Source: Rhizobiaceae bacterium (GTDB lineage: Bacteria; Pseudomonadota; Alphaproteobacteria; Rhizobiales; Rhizobiaceae). From it: DNA of 64,000 bases. Shown here one piece after another: positions 48,252-58,253 of the stretch (the stretch's first letter is position 1; each line of letters starts with the position of its first letter). The notes beneath the pieces were generated by a model. The model saw only the letters and a list, made by a program, of their open reading frames with translations. It was not told where the DNA came from and made no database searches. The stretch is from the NCBI GenBank assembly GCA_019635775.1, contig JAHBYU010000001.1, forward strand, positions 682,001-746,000, written 5' to 3'. Both the position numbers and the translations under genes were made by a program.

Positions 48252-48379
48252 GTTGCGCACGAGTCTTTCAGAACCCACTCTGCACCTGATCGAGGGAATC
48301 GCATGCACGACCTTTCCGAATTGTTTGCGATCCGAAGCGCGGCGAGGGAACCCCGCCACAGCTTGGGAGTTCCCGGCTG

Positions 48380-48691
48380 ATGCGATGGGTCTTTGTGGCG
48401 TGGGCAGTCCCGATGGGCCTCTTCTGGGGCTGGTATTTCCTGTCCTATTACGACATGAACTTCGGCTATGTAATGCTCACCCGGGATGTGCATGACATCC
48501 TCTTCCAGCTCTATGGCAACGCACTGGGCATCGACCCGACCTCGATACCGCCGCTTGTGGCGAGGGCGTGCATCCTCGATACCTTTCTGATCCTTGGCAT
48601 CTGGGCGTTCCGCCGTCGCAAGTCGATCGGAACCTGGCTTCGCGCAAAACGCGAGCGTTACGCAGGCGCTGAACCTTCGCCCAGCGCGTGA
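48380..48691 (+). CDS. Small membrane protein (DUF6105-like)
   Basis: 103 residues with two hydrophobic segments ([21 protein letters not shown] and [15 protein letters not shown]) and a basic C-terminus. [18 protein letters not shown] followed by [12 protein letters not shown] resembles the DUF6105 family of rhizobial membrane proteins, from memory. The last 34 bases overlap ruvX on the opposite strand. Function unknown. Confidence 0.75.
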   Translation: MRWVFVAWAVPMGLFWGWYFLSYYDMNFGYVMLTRDVHDILFQLYGNALGIDPTSIPPLVARACILDTFLILGIWAFRRRKSIGTWLRAKRERYAGAEPSPSA

Positions 48692-49143
48692 AGGCGATCC
48701 AGGACACCTTGAAGGATAAAGGCGGCGGCAGCGGAATCGATCTTCCCGGCTCGTTTCTTTCTTGAGAAATCCATTTCTATCAGCGTTCTTTCCGCCGCAA
48801 CCGTTGAAAGCCGCTCGTCCCAGAAGACGAAAGGCAGGTCTGTCATGCGGGCAATGTTGCGCACGAAGGCGCGGGACGCCTGAGCCCTGGGCCCTTCCGA
48901 GCCGTCCATGTTGATAGGCAGGCCCATCGCCACGGCCCCGACATTTTCCTTCGCCAGAAGGTCCAGCAGAGCGGCGGCGTCCGCAGAGAATTTCCGGCGT
49001 ATGATGACCGGACGCGGGTGGGCGAAGGACAGCCCACGGTCAGAGACGGCGACGCCAATGGTTTTCTCGCCGAGGTCCAGCCCCGCAAGCGACTTGCCGC
49101 CGGCAAGGGTGGTGGATAGTTCTGTGACGCTGATGACGGCCAA
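48658..49143 (-). CDS. ruvX: Holliday junction resolvase-like RuvX (YqgF)
   Basis: 161 residues of the RNase H-like YqgF fold. Catalytic residues: Asp in [17 protein letters not shown] near 23, Glu/Asp around [20 protein letters not shown] near 82-95 and Asp in [13 protein letters not shown] near 114. The family processes the 5' end of pre-16S rRNA in E. coli and is suggested to resolve Holliday junctions. Essential in many bacteria. It is divergent from UPF0173 by 83 bases and 34 bases overlap the DUF6105-like gene. Confidence 0.93.
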   Translation of the reverse strand: MAVISVTELSTTLAGGKSLAGLDLGEKTIGVAVSDRGLSFAHPRPVIIRRKFSADAAALLDLLAKENVGAVAMGLPINMDGSEGPRAQASRAFVRNIARMTDLPFVFWDERLSTVAAERTLIEMDFSRKKRAGKIDSAAAAFILQGVLDRLHALGEGSAPA

Positions 49144-49226
49144 GCGGCGTTCCTTTATTCGAGACGCAATCCTTCTACATTCCAGGAGCGCTTCGCTCCA
49201 GCGCAGGTGAAATCAAGGAGAATCTG

Positions 49227-49931
49227 ATGAAACTGACCTGGTATGGGCAATCGGCGTTTCGCGTGGAGGCCGCCGGTGCGACGATCCTGATCGATCCGTT
49301 TCTTGAAAATCCGCTGTGGGACGGGGGCTGGGAGGGCCCGGCCGATGGCGTTACGCACGTCCTTCTCACGCACGGGCACAATGACCATATCGGCAATGCG
49401 GCCGACATCCTGAAGAAGACGGGAGCGCAACTGGTCGCGAATTTCGAGATCTGCATGTATCTCGTCAGCCAGGGCGTCTCCGGCGACAGGATCAATCCGG
49501 GTAATACCGGAGGCACCGTCGATTGCGGCGACTTCACGACGACTTTCGTTCAGGCGTTGCATTCGTCGTCCTTCAATGTTGGTGACGGCTCAAATGTCTA
49601 TCTCGGCAATCCGCTCGGGTTGGTCCTGCATTTCCCTTACGACAAGACGCTTTATCACATGGGCGACACTGACATCTTCTCCGACATGGCGCTGATCAAT
49701 GAGCTTCACCAGCCGCAAATTGGGCTTGTGCCGATCGGTGACCGCTTCACGATGGGCGGTGCAGTCGCCGCACTCGCTTGCCGGCGCTTTTTCAAATTCG
49801 AGACTGTGATCCCCTGTCACTACAAGACATTCGGCCTGCTCGACCAGTCGCCGGACAAGTTCATTGAGGGAATGGATGGATCCGGGACAAAGGTTGTTGT
49901 TCCGGGGATTGGGGAAGCGGTGGAGTTGTAG
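49227..49931 (+). CDS. UPF0173 metal-dependent hydrolase
   Basis: 234 residues in the metallo-beta-lactamase fold. The metal site [15 protein letters not shown] (HxHxDH) is near 50, more ligands in QALHSSSFN near 112 and [10 protein letters not shown] near 145, and CHYKTF at the end. The family is conserved but uncharacterised; a nuclease-like or lactonase role has been guessed. AAGGAGAATCTG is a good ribosome site. It precedes gatC by 135 bases. Confidence 0.93.
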   Translation: MKLTWYGQSAFRVEAAGATILIDPFLENPLWDGGWEGPADGVTHVLLTHGHNDHIGNAADILKKTGAQLVANFEICMYLVSQGVSGDRINPGNTGGTVDCGDFTTTFVQALHSSSFNVGDGSNVYLGNPLGLVLHFPYDKTLYHMGDTDIFSDMALINELHQPQIGLVPIGDRFTMGGAVAALACRRFFKFETVIPCHYKTFGLLDQSPDKFIEGMDGSGTKVVVPGIGEAVEL

Positions 49932-50066
49932 GTCGGGGGAGAGGGCCGCTTCTCCGCCGGGACGCGTTCGTTGCCTCGCTTTAGAGCGTTGGTCTGTTGC
50001 GCCTTGCGCTTAGCGCCGCTATAGCCCGGATGTCCTGATTTCCAGCCGGTTTGCCGGAGTTTTTGT

Positions 50067-50354
50067 ATGTCTGTCGATATCGCCACCGTCAAGCGCGTCG
50101 CGCGCCTTGCCCGCATCGCCGTCGATGAGGAGGACGCGGGCCGCATGGCCGGCGAGCTCAACACGATCCTCGGTTTTGTCGAGCAGTTGAACGAGGTCGA
50201 CGTTTCGGGGGTGGAGCCGATGACCTCCGTCATACCGATGGAGATGAAGAAGCGGCAGGATAGCGTGACGGATGGCAACAAGGCGGCGGACATCGTTGCA
50301 AACGCACCGGCGACAGAAGAAGGGTTCTTCCTCGTGCCGAAGGTGGTGGAGTAG
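50067..50354 (+). CDS. gatC: Glutamyl/aspartyl-tRNA amidotransferase subunit C
   Basis: 95 residues. Family pattern: [20 protein letters not shown] at the N-terminus and [22 protein letters not shown], then the acidic tail ending in [10 protein letters not shown]. GatC wraps around GatA-GatB and stabilises the complex that makes Gln-tRNA(Gln) and Asn-tRNA(Asn) from mischarged precursors. gatB is not in the window. A GNAT gene, not gatA, comes directly next. Confidence 0.96.
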   Translation: MSVDIATVKRVARLARIAVDEEDAGRMAGELNTILGFVEQLNEVDVSGVEPMTSVIPMEMKKRQDSVTDGNKAADIVANAPATEEGFFLVPKVVE

Positions 50355-50357
50355 CCC

Positions 50358-50828
50358 TTGCCGGTGACGATAGCCGCAGAAACCCCGTTGCAGGACGATG
50401 TGCGCGTCATGGTCGCCGAACTCAACGCGACGATGATCCCGCTTACCCCGCGCGAGTTCCAGTTCCAGCTAACGGCAGAGCAGATGGCAGACCCGTCGGT
50501 GACCGTATTCGTCGCGCGCGACGAGGAAGGCCAGGCTGTGGGAATGGGTTCGCTCAAGGACCATGGCGGTGGGCTGGGCGAGGTGAAGCGCATGTTCACG
50601 CTGCCAAAGGTGCGCGGACAGCGCGTCGGCTCGCTGCTGTTGCAGCGGATTGAGGAATTGGCGCGCGAGAAGCGGATGTCGCGACTGGTGCTCGAGACGG
50701 GCGAGGCCCCCGGCTTCGAGGCGGCGTACAGGGTTTATGAGCGTGGCGGGTTCACGACCTGCGGCGCGGTACTCGACTATCCGGATTCCGGCTGGTCGCG
50801 CTTTTACGAAAAGAAGATTGTGTCATGA
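50358..50828 (+). CDS. GNAT-family N-acetyltransferase within the gat operon
   Basis: 156 residues. GNAT motif A is visible: [32 protein letters not shown] near 74-105 with the acetyl-CoA pyrophosphate loop RGQRVG, then [23 protein letters not shown] (motif B). Start at TTG 50358, four bases after the gatC stop; a GTG two codons on is an alternative. Its stop overlaps the gatA start (ATGA). So it is translated in line with gatC and gatA. The acceptor is unknown; a small molecule is as likely as a protein or tRNA substrate. Confidence 0.88.
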   Translation: MPVTIAAETPLQDDVRVMVAELNATMIPLTPREFQFQLTAEQMADPSVTVFVARDEEGQAVGMGSLKDHGGGLGEVKRMFTLPKVRGQRVGSLLLQRIEELAREKRMSRLVLETGEAPGFEAAYRVYERGGFTTCGAVLDYPDSGWSRFYEKKIVS

Positions 50829-52306
50829 GCGACCTGACCGGACTGACCATCGCAGCCGCACGCGAAAAGCTGCGTGCCAAGGAGATCAAGGCGACCGAGA
50901 TCGCCGACGCCTATATCGCGGCGATCGAGCGAGCCAATCCTGCGATAAACGCCTATGTGGTGACGACACCCGAGAAGGCCCGGGACATGGCCAAGGCCTC
51001 GGATGCGAAACTCGCGAAGGGCGAGGGCGGGGCGCTGGAAGGCATTCCCCTCGGCATCAAGGACCTGTTCGCTACGGAAGGCGTGCACACCCAGGCTTGC
51101 AGCCATGTGCTCGACGGTTTCAAGCCGCGCTACGAGTCGACGGTGACGGCCAATTTGTGGGCCGACGGCGCAGTCATGCTGGGCAAGCTCAATATGGACG
51201 AGTTCGCGATGGGCTCGTCCAACGAGACTTCCCATTATGGCCCGGTGGTCAATCCGTGGCGCGCGAGAGGCTCGAACGCCGATCTGGTACCCGGCGGCTC
51301 GTCCGGCGGTTCGGCTGCCGCCGTCTCCGCGTTCCTTTGCGCGGGGGCGACCGCGACGGATACTGGCGGCTCCATTCGCCAGCCTGCGGCTTTTACCGGA
51401 ACTGTCGGCATCAAGCCGACCTATGGCCGTTGCTCGCGTTGGGGGATCGCGGCCTTCGCGTCTTCGCTCGACCAGGCCGGTCCCATCGCTCGCGATGTCC
51501 GCGATGCGGCGATCCTCCTGCGTTCGATGGCGTCGGTGGACCCCAAGGACACCACCTCCGTCGACCGCCCGGTACCCGACTATGAGGCAGCGCTCGGCCG
51601 TTCCGTCAGGGGTATGAAGGTCGGCATTCCGAAAGAGTACCGCGTGGAAGGCATGCCGGAGGAAATCGAGGCGCTCTGGCAAAAGGGCATCGCCTGGCTC
51701 AAGGACGCCGGCGCCGAAATCGTCGATATCTCGCTGCCCCACACGAAATACGCGCTTCCGGCCTATTACATCGTCGCGCCTGCGGAGGCGTCGTCCAACC
51801 TCGCCCGGTATGACGGTGTACGCTACGGGCTCAGGGTGCCGGGCAAGGACATTGTCGAGATGTACGAGAACACGCGCGCCGCCGGCTTCGGACGCGAGGT
51901 GAAGCGACGCATCATGATCGGCACGTATGTGCTTTCTGCAGGGTACTATGACGCCTACTACCTGCAGGCGCAGAAGGTGCGGACGCTGATCAAGCGCGAT
52001 TTCGAGCAGGTGTTCGATGCGGGCGTGGACGTCATCCTGACGCCGGCTACGCCATCGGCGGCTTTCCGCATCGCCGACCAGGACATGGCTGCCGATCCGG
52101 TTAAGATGTACCTCAACGACATCTTCACGGTGACGGTAAACATGGCCGGCCTGCCAGGCATCGCCGTTCCAGCTGGTCTGGATGCGAATGGACTTCCGCT
52201 TGGCCTCCAACTCATAGGAAAACCCTTTGAGGAAGAGACGCTGTTCCAGACCGGCCATGTGATCGAACAAGCGGCGGGAACGTTCCAGCCGGCGAAGTGG
52301 TGGTAG
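50825..52306 (+). CDS. gatA: Glutamyl/aspartyl-tRNA amidotransferase subunit A
   Basis: 493 residues. The amidase signature Ser-cisSer-Lys triad is present: Lys in [14 protein letters not shown] near 79, Ser in [12 protein letters not shown] near 158 and Ser in [12 protein letters not shown] near 182. GatA releases ammonia from glutamine, passed to GatB for tRNA amidation. Start overlaps the GNAT stop. The C-terminus (FQPAKWW) matches the family. An overlapping membrane-protein gene follows. Confidence 0.97.
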   Translation: MSDLTGLTIAAAREKLRAKEIKATEIADAYIAAIERANPAINAYVVTTPEKARDMAKASDAKLAKGEGGALEGIPLGIKDLFATEGVHTQACSHVLDGFKPRYESTVTANLWADGAVMLGKLNMDEFAMGSSNETSHYGPVVNPWRARGSNADLVPGGSSGGSAAAVSAFLCAGATATDTGGSIRQPAAFTGTVGIKPTYGRCSRWGIAAFASSLDQAGPIARDVRDAAILLRSMASVDPKDTTSVDRPVPDYEAALGRSVRGMKVGIPKEYRVEGMPEEIEALWQKGIAWLKDAGAEIVDISLPHTKYALPAYYIVAPAEASSNLARYDGVRYGLRVPGKDIVEMYENTRAAGFGREVKRRIMIGTYVLSAGYYDAYYLQAQKVRTLIKRDFEQVFDAGVDVILTPATPSAAFRIADQDMAADPVKMYLNDIFTVTVNMAGLPGIAVPAGLDANGLPLGLQLIGKPFEEETLFQTGHVIEQAAGTFQPAKWW

Positions 52307-52908
52307 GCAGAGAAGGGGATACCGATCTTCCTGCCACGCGATGGGAGCTGGTCGACCGACTTGTGTCTGAGATGGTTCGCCTGCGGGGGCCGTTGCGCAT
52401 CTCGGTGCGCCAGACGACTGACGGCCTTGGCATCCATATCCCGCCTTCGCGCCAGGTCGCGCCAATCCTTTTCATCATATTCTGGCTATGTGGCTGGGCA
52501 GTCGGTGAGTATTTTGCCATCGGCGAGCTGGCCAGCAGTGGCTTTGGGTTCCCCGGCATATTCATCCTTGTCTGGCTGATCCCGTGGACCCTGGCCGGGG
52601 CGGGCTGCGTATGGGTCATTCTCTGGCAGTTGTTCGGGACTGAAAATCTCTATTTCACGGCCGGGGCTCTGGTTCGGGAATGGCGTCTTCTTTTCCAGGG
52701 ACGCCGACGCGTCGTGATGGCCAGCGAAATCATGTCGGTGAAGGTGGATGGCCCGGGGGGCGATGTGGCGGGTCTGGGCACGATCAAGGTGGAGACGACC
52801 GGAAAGTCCATGCGTATCGGCAGCGGCCTCGATCACAACGAAGCGGAATTTGTGGCCAGCCTCATCCGCGGTCAGGCGGAAGCCGAGCACGAGCGCAGCG
52901 GGACGTAG
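52297..52908 (+). CDS. Membrane protein with PH-like C-terminal domain, 203 aa
   Basis: Starts at GTG 52297, ten bases before the gatA stop. Residues ~55-75 ([20 protein letters not shown]) and ~88-112 ([23 protein letters not shown]) are membrane segments. The C-terminal half ([26 protein letters not shown], ending in a helix with [12 protein letters not shown]-like sequence) resembles bacterial PH-like domains after a TM hairpin. No sure family. Overlap with gatA suggests coupling. I found no signature giving a role. Confidence 0.7.
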   Translation: MVVGREGDTDLPATRWELVDRLVSEMVRLRGPLRISVRQTTDGLGIHIPPSRQVAPILFIIFWLCGWAVGEYFAIGELASSGFGFPGIFILVWLIPWTLAGAGCVWVILWQLFGTENLYFTAGALVREWRLLFQGRRRVVMASEIMSVKVDGPGGDVAGLGTIKVETTGKSMRIGSGLDHNEAEFVASLIRGQAEAEHERSGT

Positions 52909-53023
52909 CGTTGGCGCCTGTTGTTCCGGGCATCTGCCTTCCGGTTGTGTTGGGTTGCAATCCGGAAAGCTCCCGTACTAAGGGATAGGCCCACTACCGG
53001 TCAGCGCTGCGGGGAGCCACGAT

Positions 53024-54016
53024 TTGCCGCCGATATCCGAGAGCCGCAAGCGCATCCTGGTAACCGGCGGGGCGGGTTTTCTAGGCTCTCATCTGATCGA
53101 CCGTCTTCTGGCCCAGGGGCATGAGGTCATCTGCGTCGACAACTTATTCTCATCGACCAAGCGCAACATCGACCATCTGCATGCTAATCCACGCTTCGAA
53201 TTCATGCGGCACGATGTGTGTTTCCCGCTCTATGTGGAGGTCGACGAGATTTACAATCTCGCCTGTCCGGCTTCTCCGATCCACTACCAGCACGACCCGA
53301 TCCAGACCCTCAAGACCTCGGTGCATGGCGCAATCAATATGCTGGGGCTCGCCAAGCGGCTTAAGTGCAAGATCCTGCAGGCATCCACCAGCGAGGTTTA
53401 CGGCGACCCGACCATTCATCCGCAGGTCGAGGAGTATTGGGGCAACGTCAATCCGATAGGACCGCGTGCCTGCTACGACGAGGGAAAGCGCGCAGCCGAG
53501 ACGCTGTTCTTCGACTATCACCGCCAGCAGGGCGTGCCGATCAAGGTCATGCGCATATTCAACACCTATGGCCCGCGCATGCATCGCCAGGACGGTCGCG
53601 TCGTGTCGAATTTCATCGTACAGGCACTGCTGGGCGAGCCGATCACGATCTATGGCGATGGCAGCCAGACGCGGTCCTTCTGCTACGTCGACGACCTTCT
53701 CGACGGTATGATGAGACTTATGGCGAGCCCGGCGGAAGTCATCGGCCCGATCAACATAGGCAACACGCGCGAGTTCGCCATTCTGGACCTTGCTCGTCTC
53801 GTCATTGAGATAACCGGCTCGCGCTCGCAGATTGTGAGCAAACCATTGCCGGGCGACGACCCCAGACAGAGGCAACCTGACATCACGAAGGCTCGCGAAA
53901 CGCTCGGTTGGGAGCCGAAGGTGCCATTGCGTGAGGGATTGCAGAAGACAATCCCCTACTTCCGGGACATTCTCGCCGACGAGGTACTGGCCAGCAAGGA
54001 ACAGCCTGCCCTATAG
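53024..54016 (+). CDS. uxs: UDP-glucuronate decarboxylase-like epimerase/dehydratase
   Basis: 330 residues, extended SDR. Start is TTG with GGGGAG upstream. NAD loop [17 protein letters not shown] near 12-28; Ser/Thr in STSEVYGDP; catalytic YDEGKRAAE (YxxxK) near 149; [22 protein letters not shown] and [17 protein letters not shown] as in UXS. The sequence fits UDP-glucuronate decarboxylase, which makes UDP-xylose for surface polysaccharide. dTDP-glucose 4,6-dehydratase is a less likely alternative because DEGKR and the short [15 protein letters not shown] are UXS-like. No glycosyltransferase follows directly. Confidence 0.87.
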   Translation: MPPISESRKRILVTGGAGFLGSHLIDRLLAQGHEVICVDNLFSSTKRNIDHLHANPRFEFMRHDVCFPLYVEVDEIYNLACPASPIHYQHDPIQTLKTSVHGAINMLGLAKRLKCKILQASTSEVYGDPTIHPQVEEYWGNVNPIGPRACYDEGKRAAETLFFDYHRQQGVPIKVMRIFNTYGPRMHRQDGRVVSNFIVQALLGEPITIYGDGSQTRSFCYVDDLLDGMMRLMASPAEVIGPINIGNTREFAILDLARLVIEITGSRSQIVSKPLPGDDPRQRQPDITKARETLGWEPKVPLREGLQKTIPYFRDILADEVLASKEQPAL

Positions 54017-54053
54017 TCCGGTGCGTTGGGACAGGCAGGCGGACGAGGCTGGA

Positions 54054-54869
54054 ATGAACGACTTCTCCTTTCTTTTTTATGCCTCCAAAGTCTTCTGGTT
54101 CCTGATCCAGCCAATCAACCTCGTGCTCGTGCTGCTTGTCCTATCGATCCTGATGGGATGGTTCGGATGGCGCAGGCTGAGTGGCTCGGCGCTCGTCCTG
54201 ACCTTTCTTATCCTTCTGCTCGCAGCATGGACCTCGCTCGGCGCGCTCATGCTGAACCCGCTGGAGGAGCGCTTCTCGCGGCCTGAAACCGCTCCTGACA
54301 ATGTGGCCGGGATCATCGTGCTCGGCGGGGGGCTGGAGGGGGCGATCAACCTGGCCCGTGGCGGCTACGACATCAACAGCGGCGGTGATCGCTACCTAGA
54401 GGCGGCGGTCCTCGCACGGCGCTATCCCGATGCTAAAATCGTGGTGTCGGGCGGGACCGGGACTGCCGTGCTGGAGGGCGAGGGCGACGCCGATACTTCG
54501 GTCAGACTGTTCACCGCGCTTGGCATCCCCCAAGACCGTCTCGTTCTTGAGCCCGATTCACGCAATACCTACGAGAATGTCGAAAACATCCGGAAGATGA
54601 TCGAGCCCGGTCCTGACGAGACATGGCTTCTGGTAACGTCAGCATTCCATATGCCGCGCTCGGTGGGTCTTTTTAGAAAGGCCGCGTTCCCGGTAACGCC
54701 GTGGCCGGTGGACTACCGTACCTCCGGCCGCGAAGGCGTCGGCTTCATGCGGGACAACCCGACCGATGCGCTTGCCACGACCACGATGGCGATCCGCGAG
54801 TGGCTAGGTCTTATCGGTTACAAGTTCACTGGGCGGATAGATTCGGTGTTTCCCGGACCTTTGGACTGA
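54054..54869 (+). CDS. YdcF/ElyC-like DUF218 protein
   Basis: 271 residues. Two N-terminal hydrophobic segments (ASKVFWFLIQPINLVLVLLVLSIL and LSGSALVLTFLILLLAAW), then the DUF218 domain with IIVLGGGLEGAI near 92, IVVSGGTGTAV near 145, and SAFHMPRSVGLFRKAAFPV near 220. E. coli ElyC and SanA are relatives acting in envelope maintenance, possibly on undecaprenyl carriers. Start at 54054 is chosen where the membrane segments begin. It lies 37 bases after uxs, so a common transcript is possible. Confidence 0.88.
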   Translation: MNDFSFLFYASKVFWFLIQPINLVLVLLVLSILMGWFGWRRLSGSALVLTFLILLLAAWTSLGALMLNPLEERFSRPETAPDNVAGIIVLGGGLEGAINLARGGYDINSGGDRYLEAAVLARRYPDAKIVVSGGTGTAVLEGEGDADTSVRLFTALGIPQDRLVLEPDSRNTYENVENIRKMIEPGPDETWLLVTSAFHMPRSVGLFRKAAFPVTPWPVDYRTSGREGVGFMRDNPTDALATTTMAIREWLGLIGYKFTGRIDSVFPGPLD

Positions 54870-54874
54870 GCTTA

Positions 54875-55561
54875 TCAGACATTGAGAACCGCCTTGCGTG
54901 CTTCCGAGAAGAACTGGCGGCGCAATAGAACGGCGAAGATGAACAGGGTCGTGAGCGCGAATACGATCGGGCCGATGAACCAGCCCAGATAGCCGATCGA
55001 AAAGAATATGCCGCGAAGGCCTGCATTAAAGTGCTTGCCGGCCAGAACGTTCATGCGCGCGGCCCGCTGTACGGCTTTTTCGGTTTCCCCGGCATGCTCG
55101 TGTTCGTCCTTATGCGTGGGGACCGCGCCAATCAGGATCGAGCAATAGTTGAAGAGACGGTAGGACCAGCCGAACTTGAAAAAGGAATAGGCGAGGATGA
55201 GAATCAGGCCCATGACCTTGATCTCGAAAACGGGCCGGTTCGCCGCGGCTGAAAGCGGGAGGTCGCCCAGTACGTTAAGCACCCGGTCGCTCGAGCCGAT
55301 CAGTGCAAAGCAGCCGCCGATCGCGATCAGGGCACTCGAGCCGAAAAATGCGGTGCCCTGCTGGAGACCAAGCATGATCGACGTATCGATCATGCGCAGC
55401 TCGCGCCGCGCCATCGTGCGCATCCAGGCTTCCCGCTGAACATTCATGGCGGTGGACAGTGAAACCCGGTTGCCGATCACGCCAGCGACAGCCAGCCCGT
55501 GGATCGCCCACATGGCGATGAAGAAAAAGAGTGCTGTCAGGTCGGCGGTAGACAAGAGCAT
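54875..55561 (-). CDS. DUF599 membrane protein
   Basis: 228 residues with four hydrophobic segments (LTALFFFIAMWAIHGLAVAG, SSALIAIGGCFALIG, ILILAYSFFKFGWSYRLFNY, GWFIGPIVFALTTLFIFAVLL). MQREAWMRTMARRELRMIDT and FKFGWSYRLFNYCSILIGA match the DUF599 family as I know it. Function unknown. Convergent with the YdcF-like gene and 145 bases from the divergent sdaA. Confidence 0.82.
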   Translation of the reverse strand: MLLSTADLTALFFFIAMWAIHGLAVAGVIGNRVSLSTAMNVQREAWMRTMARRELRMIDTSIMLGLQQGTAFFGSSALIAIGGCFALIGSSDRVLNVLGDLPLSAAANRPVFEIKVMGLILILAYSFFKFGWSYRLFNYCSILIGAVPTHKDEHEHAGETEKAVQRAARMNVLAGKHFNAGLRGIFFSIGYLGWFIGPIVFALTTLFIFAVLLRRQFFSEARKAVLNV

Positions 55562-55705
55562 CGAGGCTTGTTTCCTGCATCCGGAAGCGCTCACTATATA
55601 CGCAATGTCGCGGCGGGATCATCCGAAGTCGGCAGGCGCGAAGCGACAGATGTGAAAACAGCCGAGACAGAGATGTGTCTGGGCTTGGCGGCATGAGGTT
55701 GTGAA

Positions 55706-57106
55706 GTGTTTCTTTCGGTATTCGACCTCTTCAAGATTGGCATTGGTCCATCAAGCTCGCACACGATGGGACCGATGACGGCGGCAGCCCGTTTTCTGGA
55801 AGAGATCAGTTCCGGCGACTGGCCTCGTCCTGCCGGAGCAAAGGTCTCGCGGCTTTCGGTGAGCCTGCATGGTTCCCTCGCCTATACCGGCGTCGGCCAC
55901 GGTACAGACAGGGCAGTCATCCTTGGACTGGCCGGAGAAACCCCTCAGACGGTCGATCCGGACAAGAGCGATGAAATCGTTGCGGGCATTGTGACTTCCA
56001 GACACGTGGCGCCGCCCGGCCATCCACCTTACCGTTTCGATCCAGCAACGGATCTTCTCCTCGACAGGAAGACCCCTCTGACCGGCCATGCCAACGGGAT
56101 GGCATTCAGCGCCCACGACGCGGACGACCGCATTCTTCTGAAGCGGATTTACTATTCGATTGGAGGCGGCTTCGTCGTTTCCGACGAGGAACTGCAGAAG
56201 CTGAAGGCAAAGGGTCCGGAGAAGCCTTCGAAGCGCGTTCCATATCCGTTCAGGAATGCCGCCGAGATGCTCACGATGGCGAAAAAGAGCGGACTTTCGA
56301 TAGCTGAGATGAAGCGGGTCAACGAGGAAGTGCATCTAGGTCGGGAAAGCCTTGACGAGGGGCTGGATGCAATCTGGAGTGCAATGCGGGGCTGTATAGA
56401 AAGGGGACTGTCGCAGGACGGGATCATGCCTGGAGGCCTGAAGGTGCGCCGCCGCGCCCGTGCACTGCACGACAAGCTGAATGACGACTGGCAGACCAAC
56501 AGGCCCAACCCGCTGCTGGCAAACGACTGGTTGTCTGTCTACGCGATGGCGGTCAACGAAGAAAACGCCGCAGGCGGCAGGGTCGTAACGGCGCCAACCA
56601 ACGGCGCGGCGGGCACGCTTCCCGCAGTGCTTCGATACTGGCTGCATTTCTATCCCGAGGCCGACGAGCAGAGTGTTCGCGATTTTCTGCTGACCGCAGC
56701 AGCCATTGGCGGGATCATCAAGAACAACGCATCCATCTCCGGAGCGGAGGTGGGGTGCCAGGGGGAGGTGGGCTCGGCCTCAGCGATGGCGGCAGCAGGC
56801 CTTTGTGCAGTCATGGGTGGCACCCCGGAACAGGTGGAAAACGCAGCTGAGATAGCACTGGAGCACCATCTGGGCATGACCTGTGATCCGGTCGGCGGAC
56901 TTGTTCAGGTTCCCTGTATCGAGCGCAACGCCCTTGGTGCGGTCAAGGCCGTGACGGCTGCGTCGCTTGCCATCAAGGGCGATGGCACGCACTTCGTGCC
57001 GCTTGATGCTGCAATCGAGACGATGCGCCAGACCGGCATCGACATGAGCGAGAAGTATAAGGAAACCAGCCTCGGCGGGTTGGCCGTCAATGTCGTGGAA
57101 TGCTGA
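55706..57106 (+). CDS. sdaA: L-serine ammonia-lyase (single chain)
   Basis: 466 residues from GTG. The beta domain starts with [24 protein letters not shown] and the alpha domain carries the iron-sulfur signature: Cys in [24 protein letters not shown] near 350 and [16 protein letters not shown] near 393. The enzyme uses a [4Fe-4S] cluster to deaminate L-serine to pyruvate. [20 protein letters not shown] is also conserved. Oxygen-labile in other bacteria. Transcribed alone. Confidence 0.95.
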   Translation: MFLSVFDLFKIGIGPSSSHTMGPMTAAARFLEEISSGDWPRPAGAKVSRLSVSLHGSLAYTGVGHGTDRAVILGLAGETPQTVDPDKSDEIVAGIVTSRHVAPPGHPPYRFDPATDLLLDRKTPLTGHANGMAFSAHDADDRILLKRIYYSIGGGFVVSDEELQKLKAKGPEKPSKRVPYPFRNAAEMLTMAKKSGLSIAEMKRVNEEVHLGRESLDEGLDAIWSAMRGCIERGLSQDGIMPGGLKVRRRARALHDKLNDDWQTNRPNPLLANDWLSVYAMAVNEENAAGGRVVTAPTNGAAGTLPAVLRYWLHFYPEADEQSVRDFLLTAAAIGGIIKNNASISGAEVGCQGEVGSASAMAAAGLCAVMGGTPEQVENAAEIALEHHLGMTCDPVGGLVQVPCIERNALGAVKAVTAASLAIKGDGTHFVPLDAAIETMRQTGIDMSEKYKETSLGGLAVNVVEC

Positions 57107-57127
57107 GGACGAGCAGGGTGCCGGGGC

Positions 57128-58099
57128 TCAGTCCGTTTCCAGGCTCTCGTTGACCGCATTGGCATCAGTAGCCAGCACCTCGACATCCTGATTGCGTCCG
57201 CCCTGCACGGTAAAGTCGCGCTGGTAGATGCGTTCCTTGTTCTTCGCCACGATAGTGTAGTCGCCTTCGGCCAGAACAAGAGATGCAAAGGCACCCACGA
57301 CCTCGCGGACCGGATCGCCGGAGCCGGACAGAATCGACCATGAGGTGTCGGCAATCGCTTCGCCGCCAGCCTCCCGGACCAGCTTGAAGGTTATTTCGGC
57401 CGCCTTGTGCTCGACGGTCGCCTCGGTCAGTTTACCGGCCTCGACATGGATGTCCGAGCGAATGACCGCGTTGACCGTGCCGTAGGTTGATACGACGTGG
57501 TAGGTGCCTGAGTTCAGCCGTACGACCGTGTTCGGGCTGACATCGGGGATGATCAGCGCGCGTTCACCGTTGGAATCCGCGCTCGCCTCGTAAATGGAGA
57601 ATTTGAGCTTGGCTGACGGGATACGAACGCCAGCGGCCAGCACTGCGTCAAGTTTCAGTCCCCCTGCATCGAGGACCAGATTTTCGTTCTTGCTTTCGCG
57701 GCCGACAGTTATGCGCTTGGTGGCGCCGGCGCGGCCGTAGGACGCATGCACGAGGTATCCGCCGGGCGCGAGCTGGAACGAACTGGTGCCGCCTTGCGAC
57801 GAGGCGATGAGCGGCAGCTTTCCATCCGGGCCCGCTTCCTGCGCGAAGACCCGCCACACAAGCCCTCGGGAAATGTCCTTGCCGTCTTCCGTAAGCTTGG
57901 CGGAAAGGGTGATTTCCCCGCCTCCGCCGAGCGCAAGGGATGTGGAGGGATCGGTGGCGGGCGCGAAACTGGATATGGAAGGAAGGTTCAGTTCCGTTGC
58001 GGGGTCGCCTGCTTCCTGCGCGCTCACGAGGGCGGGCAGGGCCGTAAAGAATACGGCCGTTGCGCAAACGACGAAAAGACGTCTTATCCCTCCGATCAT
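57128..58099 (-). CDS. Secreted protein with beta-sandwich repeats, 323 aa
   Basis: Signal peptide MIGGIRRLFVVCATAVFFTALPALVSAQ. The mature part holds at least three units of similar build, each a strand pair around LAPGGYLVHASYGRAGATKRITVG, LNSGTYHVVSTYGTVNAVIRSDIHV and LAEGDYTIVAKNKERIYQRDFTV: short G-x-Y-x-V sheets as in Ig-like/carboxypeptidase regulatory folds. No catalytic motif. Probably periplasmic. The ATG at 58099 is chosen because the signal begins there. Family not recognised. Confidence 0.75.
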   Translation of the reverse strand: MIGGIRRLFVVCATAVFFTALPALVSAQEAGDPATELNLPSISSFAPATDPSTSLALGGGGEITLSAKLTEDGKDISRGLVWRVFAQEAGPDGKLPLIASSQGGTSSFQLAPGGYLVHASYGRAGATKRITVGRESKNENLVLDAGGLKLDAVLAAGVRIPSAKLKFSIYEASADSNGERALIIPDVSPNTVVRLNSGTYHVVSTYGTVNAVIRSDIHVEAGKLTEATVEHKAAEITFKLVREAGGEAIADTSWSILSGSGDPVREVVGAFASLVLAEGDYTIVAKNKERIYQRDFTVQGGRNQDVEVLATDANAVNESLETD

Positions 58100-58253
58100 G
58101 CTTGCGTTGAACCCCAACCCGGTGGCAATTTCAAGGCCAATTCTCCGGCCCGGCCGGGAAGGCGTGGCTGTTTCCCGTCGCGCCGCCAATTCAACCCAGC
58201 CAAAGCCCGCAATTTCGCGCTGCGCTCAAGCCAAAACAATCCGGAGTGATACG

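Noticed and set aside
50804-52465. 553-codon minus-strand frame
   Set aside because: Antisense to gatA; Arg/His-rich with no domain.
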